NCBI GenBank assembly: GCA_050486225.1
Contig: JBJHCV010000005.1
Span: 120,150 to 184,149, forward strand
Direction: 5' to 3'
Source: JBBDIX01 sp050486225
GTDB taxonomy: Bacteria > Actinomycetota > Nitriliruptoria > Nitriliruptorales > Nitriliruptoraceae
Length of the DNA: 64,000 bases
The notes under the pieces were generated by a model that saw only the letters and a program-made list of their open reading frames with translations, did no database searches and was not told where the DNA came from. This document shows positions 59,618 through 64,000 of this stretch, in pieces; position 1 is the stretch's first letter, and every line of letters starts with the position of its first letter. A program made the position numbers and the translations under genes.

Positions 59618-62137
59618 GTGTCCGACACCACCGACTCCACGCAGGTCGACGAGGCCGAGCGCTACGACCCGCTGGTGATCGAACCCCCCATCGCGACACG
59701 TTGGCGGGAGGAGCTGACCTACTCGCTGCGGCCGCGGCCGGGCACGGAACGTGACGGATCCGACACCTACTACGCGCTGACCATGTTCCCGTACCCGTCG
59801 GGTGACCTGCACATGGGTCACGCGGAGATCTTCACGATCCACGACGCGCTGGTGCGCCACCTGCGGATGAACGGCGTGCGGGTCCTCAACCCCATCGGAT
59901 GGGACGCCTTCGGGTTGCCTGCGGAGAACGCGGCCCGCAACCGCGGTGCCGACCCGAAGGAGTGGACGTACGCGAACATCGCCGAGGGGTCCTCGACGAT
60001 GGTGCGGCTGGGCTACTCGTTCGACTGGGAGTGCGAACTGCGCACCTGTGACCCCGAGTACTACCGCTGGACCCAGTGGCTGTTCCTCGAACTGTTCGAG
60101 GCGGGCCTCGCCTACCGCGCGGACGCGCTCGTCAACTGGGACCCGGTCGACCAGACCGTGCTCGCCAACGAACAGGTGGTCGACGGCCGTGGGGAGCGCT
60201 CCGGCGCGATCGTTCAGCGTGTTCCGCGCACCCAGTGGTTCTTCCGCATCACCCAGTACGCGGACGAACTGCTCGACGACCTCGACACGATCGACTGGCC
60301 CGACCGGGTCAGGAACGCCCAGCGCGCGTGGATCGGCCGGTCCGAAGGCGCCGAGGTCACCTTCACGACCGCGGACGGCGACGACGAGGTGGTCGTCTAC
60401 ACCACGCGTCCCGACACCCTGTACGGGGCGACCTACTTCGTGTTCGCGCCCGAGCATCCGCTGGTGCAGCAGCGCATGGGTGACGACCCCGACTACCAGT
60501 CGTTCGTCGACGAGGTCAGCCACCGGTCGGAGATCGAACGACTGTCGACGCTGGAGGCCGCCGACCGGCGCGACAAGCGTGGGGTGCGCCTGAACTTCGA
60601 CATGGTCAACCCGGTGACCGGGGAGACCATCCCCGCCTACGCCGCCGACTACGTGCTGCTCGGCTACGGAACGGGCGCGATCATGGCCGTGCCTGCGCAC
60701 GACCAGCGCGACTTCGACTTCGCCCGCCAGGAGGGACTGCCGGTCCGGGTGGTCGTCACGCCCGCCGATGGCTCGCCGCTCGACGGCGACACGATGACCG
60801 AGGCGTACGCCGGAGACGGCGTGACGGCCAACTCGGGCGACTACGACGGGCTCGACTGGCGCGAGACGAAGCAGCGGATCACCGAAGACCTCGCGGGGCG
60901 GGGCATCGCGCGTGCCGCGGTGAACTACCGCCTGCGTGACTGGCTCATCTCGCGTCAGCGGTCGTGGGGAGCGCCCATCCCGATCGTGCACTGCCCCGAC
61001 TGTGGGCAGGTCGCCGTGCCCCGCGACCAGCTGCCGGTGCGGCTGCCCGACGACCTCGACTTCACCGTGCAGGGGTCGCCGCTCGAGCAGCACCCGACCT
61101 GGCGTCACGATGTCTCGTGTCCGGCGTGCGGCAACGAGGACGCCGTCCGTGACGTCGACACCATGGACACCTTCGTCGACTCGTCCTGGTACTTCCTGCG
61201 CTACCTGTCTCCGAACGACGACGAGCAGGCCTGGCCCGCCGACGTCGCGAGCGTGTGGCTGCCCGTCGACCAGTACACGGGCGGCGTCGAGCACGCCGTG
61301 CTCCACCTGCTGTACAGCCGTTTCGTCGTCAAGGCGATGCGCGACCGCGGGCACGTCGCCGCCGACGAACCGTTCCAGCGGCTGCTCAACCAGGGCCAGG
61401 TCATCCTGGGCGGCGCGGCCATGTCCAAGTCGAAGGGCAACCTGGTCGTCCCCGGCGAGGTGTACGAGACCTACGGCGCGGACACGCTGCGCGGCACGAT
61501 GCTGTTCGCCTCCCCGCCCGAGGACGACATCGACTGGGCCGACGTGTCCCCGTCCGGGATGCACAAGTGGCTGTCGCGCGTCTGGCGGCTGACCCTGCAG
61601 CAGATCGCCGCGGAACGTGACGGCGCTCCGCAGCTCGCGGCCGACGCCGAGTCCGCCCTTCGCCGCGCGGTCGCCGAGGCCGTCGTGGGGGTGAGCGAGC
61701 AGTACGACGATCGCAAGTACAACACGGCGATCGCGAGGCTGATGACGCTCACCAACGCCGTGCTCGACGCCACACGGTCCGGCGCCGCCGGGCCCGCGGT
61801 CCGTGAGGCCCTCGAACGGCTCCTGGAGATGCTCGCGCCGATCTGTCCGTTCATCACCGAGGAACTGTGGAACCGGCTCGGCAACGACGGTTCCGTGCAC
61901 GACCGAGCCTGGCCGACCGCCGACACCTCCCTGCTCGTCGACGAGCGGGTCGAACTCGTCGTGCAGGTCAACGGGAAGGTGCGGGGCCGAGTGACGGTCC
62001 CGGCGGGTGCGTCCGAGCACGACGTGGAGGTGGCCGCTCGCGCCGACGCCGCGGTCGCGGGGCACCTCGACGGCGAGGTGCTGAAGGTCGTGGTCGTCCC
62101 CGACCGCCTCGTCAACTTCGTGGTCCGGTCGGGCTGA
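59618..62137 (+). CDS. leuS: Leucyl-tRNA synthetase
   Basis: 839 aa. Class I synthetase: HIGH motif as HMGH in FPYPSGDLHMGHAE, CP1 editing domain with TTRPDTLYGATYF, and MSKSKGN for KMSKS (the first Lys is Ala, AAMSKSKGN, a variation seen in other LeuRS). A zinc site is formed by CPDCG and CPACG. The C-terminal domain ends in VQVNGKVRGRVTVPAGAS. The GTG at 59618 has GAGG nine bases upstream; an ATG at 59609 directly adjoins that GAGG and is less likely. The stop overlaps degV (TGATG). Confidence 0.96.
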   Translation: MSDTTDSTQVDEAERYDPLVIEPPIATRWREELTYSLRPRPGTERDGSDTYYALTMFPYPSGDLHMGHAEIFTIHDALVRHLRMNGVRVLNPIGWDAFGLPAENAARNRGADPKEWTYANIAEGSSTMVRLGYSFDWECELRTCDPEYYRWTQWLFLELFEAGLAYRADALVNWDPVDQTVLANEQVVDGRGERSGAIVQRVPRTQWFFRITQYADELLDDLDTIDWPDRVRNAQRAWIGRSEGAEVTFTTADGDDEVVVYTTRPDTLYGATYFVFAPEHPLVQQRMGDDPDYQSFVDEVSHRSEIERLSTLEAADRRDKRGVRLNFDMVNPVTGETIPAYAADYVLLGYGTGAIMAVPAHDQRDFDFARQEGLPVRVVVTPADGSPLDGDTMTEAYAGDGVTANSGDYDGLDWRETKQRITEDLAGRGIARAAVNYRLRDWLISRQRSWGAPIPIVHCPDCGQVAVPRDQLPVRLPDDLDFTVQGSPLEQHPTWRHDVSCPACGNEDAVRDVDTMDTFVDSSWYFLRYLSPNDDEQAWPADVASVWLPVDQYTGGVEHAVLHLLYSRFVVKAMRDRGHVAADEPFQRLLNQGQVILGGAAMSKSKGNLVVPGEVYETYGADTLRGTMLFASPPEDDIDWADVSPSGMHKWLSRVWRLTLQQIAAERDGAPQLAADAESALRRAVAEAVVGVSEQYDDRKYNTAIARLMTLTNAVLDATRSGAAGPAVREALERLLEMLAPICPFITEELWNRLGNDGSVHDRAWPTADTSLLVDERVELVVQVNGKVRGRVTVPAGASEHDVEVAARADAAVAGHLDGEVLKVVVVPDRLVNFVVRSG

Positions 62138-62979
62138 TGCGCATCGCGGTCGTCACCGACTCGACGGCAGACCTGCCGTCGGACGCGACCGCGTCGCCCG
62201 ACCTGTTCGTCGTCAACCTGTCGGTGGCGTTCGGTGACGACGTCCACGTCGCCGGGGTCGACCTGGGCGCCGACGACTTCTACGCGCGGCTGCAGGCGAG
62301 CGACATGCTGCCCGTCACGTCCCAGCCGAGCCCTCAGGCCTTCGACGACGTGTACGCGGCGTGCGCCGCACAGGGCTACGACCACGTGCTGTCCGTCCAC
62401 TGCTCCTCGGAACTGTCCGGCACCCACGACGTGGCGTCCCAGCGCGCGCCTCACGCCCCGATCGACGTCGAGGTCGTCGACAGCCGGCTGGTCGGTGGTG
62501 CGCTCGGACTCGCGGTGCTGCGGGCGTTGCGAGTCGCACGGGAGACCGGAGACCCGGCCCTCGCGCGGGCGGCGGTGGACCGGGTGCGTGAGGGAGTCGT
62601 CGGACTCCTGGTCGTCGACACGCTCGTGTTCCTGCGGCGGGGTGGGCGTCTGTCCGGTGCGCAGGCTGCCGTCGGGACGGCGCTCAACGTGAAGCCGCTG
62701 CTCGGGGTCGTCGACGGACGGGTCGAGGTCGTCGACCGGGCCCGCACGTCGCGGCGGGCCTTCGATCGCGCGGTCGAACTCGCGGTGGAGGGCGCCGCCG
62801 GATCCCCCGTGGACGTGTGCGTGGTCCACGCGTCGGCGCCCGGCCGGGCATCGGCGCTCGAGGCCCGCCTGTCACAGCACGTCGCGATCGCGAGCGAGTG
62901 GCGTGCGACCATCGGTCCCATCGTCGGCACGCACGTGGGACCCGGCGCCGTCGGACTGGCCGTCGTCCCGGCGGAGTGA
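62137..62979 (+). CDS. DegV family fatty-acid-binding protein
   Basis: 280 aa. MRIAVVTDSTADLP at the N-terminus, TSQPSPQAFDDVY, HCSSELSGTHDVA (the S-S-x-L-S-G-T/S motif that holds the fatty-acid carboxylate), VVDTLVFLRRGGRLSGAQA and NVKPLLGVVDGRVE, a full DegV set. DegV/FakB proteins present fatty acids to the kinase FakA, which is not in this window. The start overlaps the leuS stop, so the genes are coupled. Confidence 0.93.
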   Translation: MRIAVVTDSTADLPSDATASPDLFVVNLSVAFGDDVHVAGVDLGADDFYARLQASDMLPVTSQPSPQAFDDVYAACAAQGYDHVLSVHCSSELSGTHDVASQRAPHAPIDVEVVDSRLVGGALGLAVLRALRVARETGDPALARAAVDRVREGVVGLLVVDTLVFLRRGGRLSGAQAAVGTALNVKPLLGVVDGRVEVVDRARTSRRAFDRAVELAVEGAAGSPVDVCVVHASAPGRASALEARLSQHVAIASEWRATIGPIVGTHVGPGAVGLAVVPAE

Positions 62980-63099
62980 CCGGGGTACAAGGTCACCTGC
63001 GCCGGGGAGGTTCGTCCCTGCCGCCGCGGTGCCACTCCTGAGACGCTGTGGGCACGAGGCGCCGCCGTGCGCCATCCGTCGACTGCGGGGAGCAGCGTG

Positions 63100-63873
63100 A
63101 TGAGGACGATCGTCGTGACCGGGGCAGCCTCTGGCATCGGAGCCGCGACCCGCAGACTGCTGACCGAACGGGGCGACCGCGTGATCGGCGTCGACCTCGC
63201 CGGTTCGGACGTCGACGCCGACCTGTCCACCGTCGAGGGTCGGGCATCCATGGTCGAACAGGTGACGGCGCTCACCGACGGCCGGATCGACGCGGTCGTC
63301 GCGAACGCGGGGACCGCGCAGCAGTCGCCGCTCGCGGTGCAGGTCAACCACTTCGGCGCGGTCGCGACCCTCGAGGGGCTGCGGCCCCTGATGGCCGACT
63401 CGGACGCCCCACGCGCCGCCATCACCAGTTCGATGGCCTCCTTCCACCCGTACGACGAGGCACTCGTCGAGGCCTGCCTCTCGGGGGACGAGGACGCTGC
63501 CGTCGAACGGGCTCGGCAGATGGTCGACGACGGGCAGGAGGGACTGATCTACGCCTCGACCAAGCAGGCGATCAACCGGTGGATGCGCACGGTCGCGCCG
63601 ACGGACGAGTGGGCGGGAGCCGGCATCCCGGTCAACGCGGTCGGTCCGGGCGTGATCGTCACCCCGATGGTCGACGACTTCATCGGGACCGAGGAGGGCC
63701 GCGAGATGCTCGCCCAGGCCGTCCCGATGCCGCTCGGTGGCTACGGCCAGCCCGAGGAGGTCGCCGAACTCCTCGTCTGGCTCGTGAGCCCGGCGAACTC
63801 GATGACCACTGGCCAGGTGATCTTCATCGACGGCGGAGCGGACGTGGTGTTGCGAGGACCCGCCGCCTTCTGA
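63100..63873 (+). CDS. Short-chain dehydrogenase/reductase
   Basis: 257 aa, Rossmann-fold NAD(P) oxidoreductase. Nucleotide motif TGAASGIGAATRRLL, NAGTAQ, catalytic Ser in ITSSMASFHP and Y-x-x-x-K in LIYASTKQAINRW. FIDGGADVVLRG closes the fold. It resembles the 3-alpha-hydroxysteroid dehydrogenase-like SDRs, in which a loop between the Ser and Tyr is longer (EACLSGDEDAAVERARQMV, about 20 residues). ATG at 63100 preceded by GGGGAG; a GTG three bases earlier is also in frame. Substrate unknown. Confidence 0.92.
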   Translation: MRTIVVTGAASGIGAATRRLLTERGDRVIGVDLAGSDVDADLSTVEGRASMVEQVTALTDGRIDAVVANAGTAQQSPLAVQVNHFGAVATLEGLRPLMADSDAPRAAITSSMASFHPYDEALVEACLSGDEDAAVERARQMVDDGQEGLIYASTKQAINRWMRTVAPTDEWAGAGIPVNAVGPGVIVTPMVDDFIGTEEGREMLAQAVPMPLGGYGQPEEVAELLVWLVSPANSMTTGQVIFIDGGADVVLRGPAAF

Positions 63874-63881
63874 ACGGTCGT

Positions 63882-64000
<119 letters not shown>

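Noticed and set aside
61400..61440. Ala in place of the first Lys of KMSKS in leuS
   Set aside because: The first position of this motif varies among LeuRS proteins; the second Lys is kept, so loss of function is not implied.
59348..62065. Upstream extension of the LLM frame to over 1200 codons
   Set aside because: The extension runs through tRNA-Ala and antisense to leuS. The family N-terminus (KSLGFLSFGHW) begins at the ATG at 59347.

Overview
The window is about 64 kb of very GC-rich DNA with dense, often overlapping genes, many GTG starts and TAnnnT -10 boxes. It carries mreBCD-mrdA-rodA, the paired TIGR03960/TIGR03936 genes beside an RNase E/G, rplU-rpmA-obgE-proB and nadD-rsfS. This combination points to a rod-shaped, high-GC actinobacterium. 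A deep lineage such as Nitriliruptoria or Acidimicrobiia is a reasonable guess, but no marker here fixes the genus. No phage, insertion sequence or CRISPR array is visible. The last ~120 bases are unnatural poly-G/poly-C and look like a bad contig end.

Layout. 1-2.9 kb: the end of an ABC-2 export operon, a TetR regulator with a repeat-rich operator region, and a DUF998 membrane protein. 3-10.1 kb: an uptake and catabolic block with two paralogous NMT1-like binding lipoproteins in opposite orientations around a peptide-type binding lipoprotein, an amidohydrolase, a small membrane protein and a DHFR-like reductase. None of these binding proteins has a permease or ATPase nearby. 10.4-15.8 kb: tRNA-Gly, an HPF-like protein, tRNA-Pro, tig, clpP, clpX and a PLP dehydratase. 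15.9-22.9 kb: two coupled membrane proteins of unknown role, valS, folC, ndk and a RadC-like protein. 22.9-32 kb: an EAL-GAF-GGDEF protein divergent from the cell-elongation operon mreBCD-mrdA-rodA. 32-42.6 kb: the radical SAM pair, RNase E/G, a heterodimeric ABC exporter and an aldehyde dehydrogenase-like protein. 42.6-46.1 kb: rplU, rpmA, obgE and proB. 46.1-48.7 kb: a sulfur-handling operon (DsrE-like, TusA, MBL-rhodanese) divergent from an ArsR regulator, with a 15+15 bp inverted repeat between them. 48.8-54.7 kb: a quinone oxidoreductase-like protein, a MoxR ATPase / anchored propeller / VWA operon and an MFS exporter. 54.8-58.3 kb: nadD, a membrane protein, rsfS, a histidine phosphatase and a third NMT1-like lipoprotein. 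58.3-63.9 kb: an LLM oxidoreductase directly behind tRNA-Ala, then leuS, degV and an SDR.

The housekeeping blocks cover protein folding and turnover (tig, clpP, clpX), tRNA charging (valS, leuS), wall elongation (mre, mrdA, rodA), RNA decay (RNase E/G) and ribosome assembly or silencing (obgE, rsfS, HPF-like). The accessory blocks most worth attention are the orphan binding-protein block, the ArsR-controlled persulfide operon and the MoxR-propeller-VWA operon.
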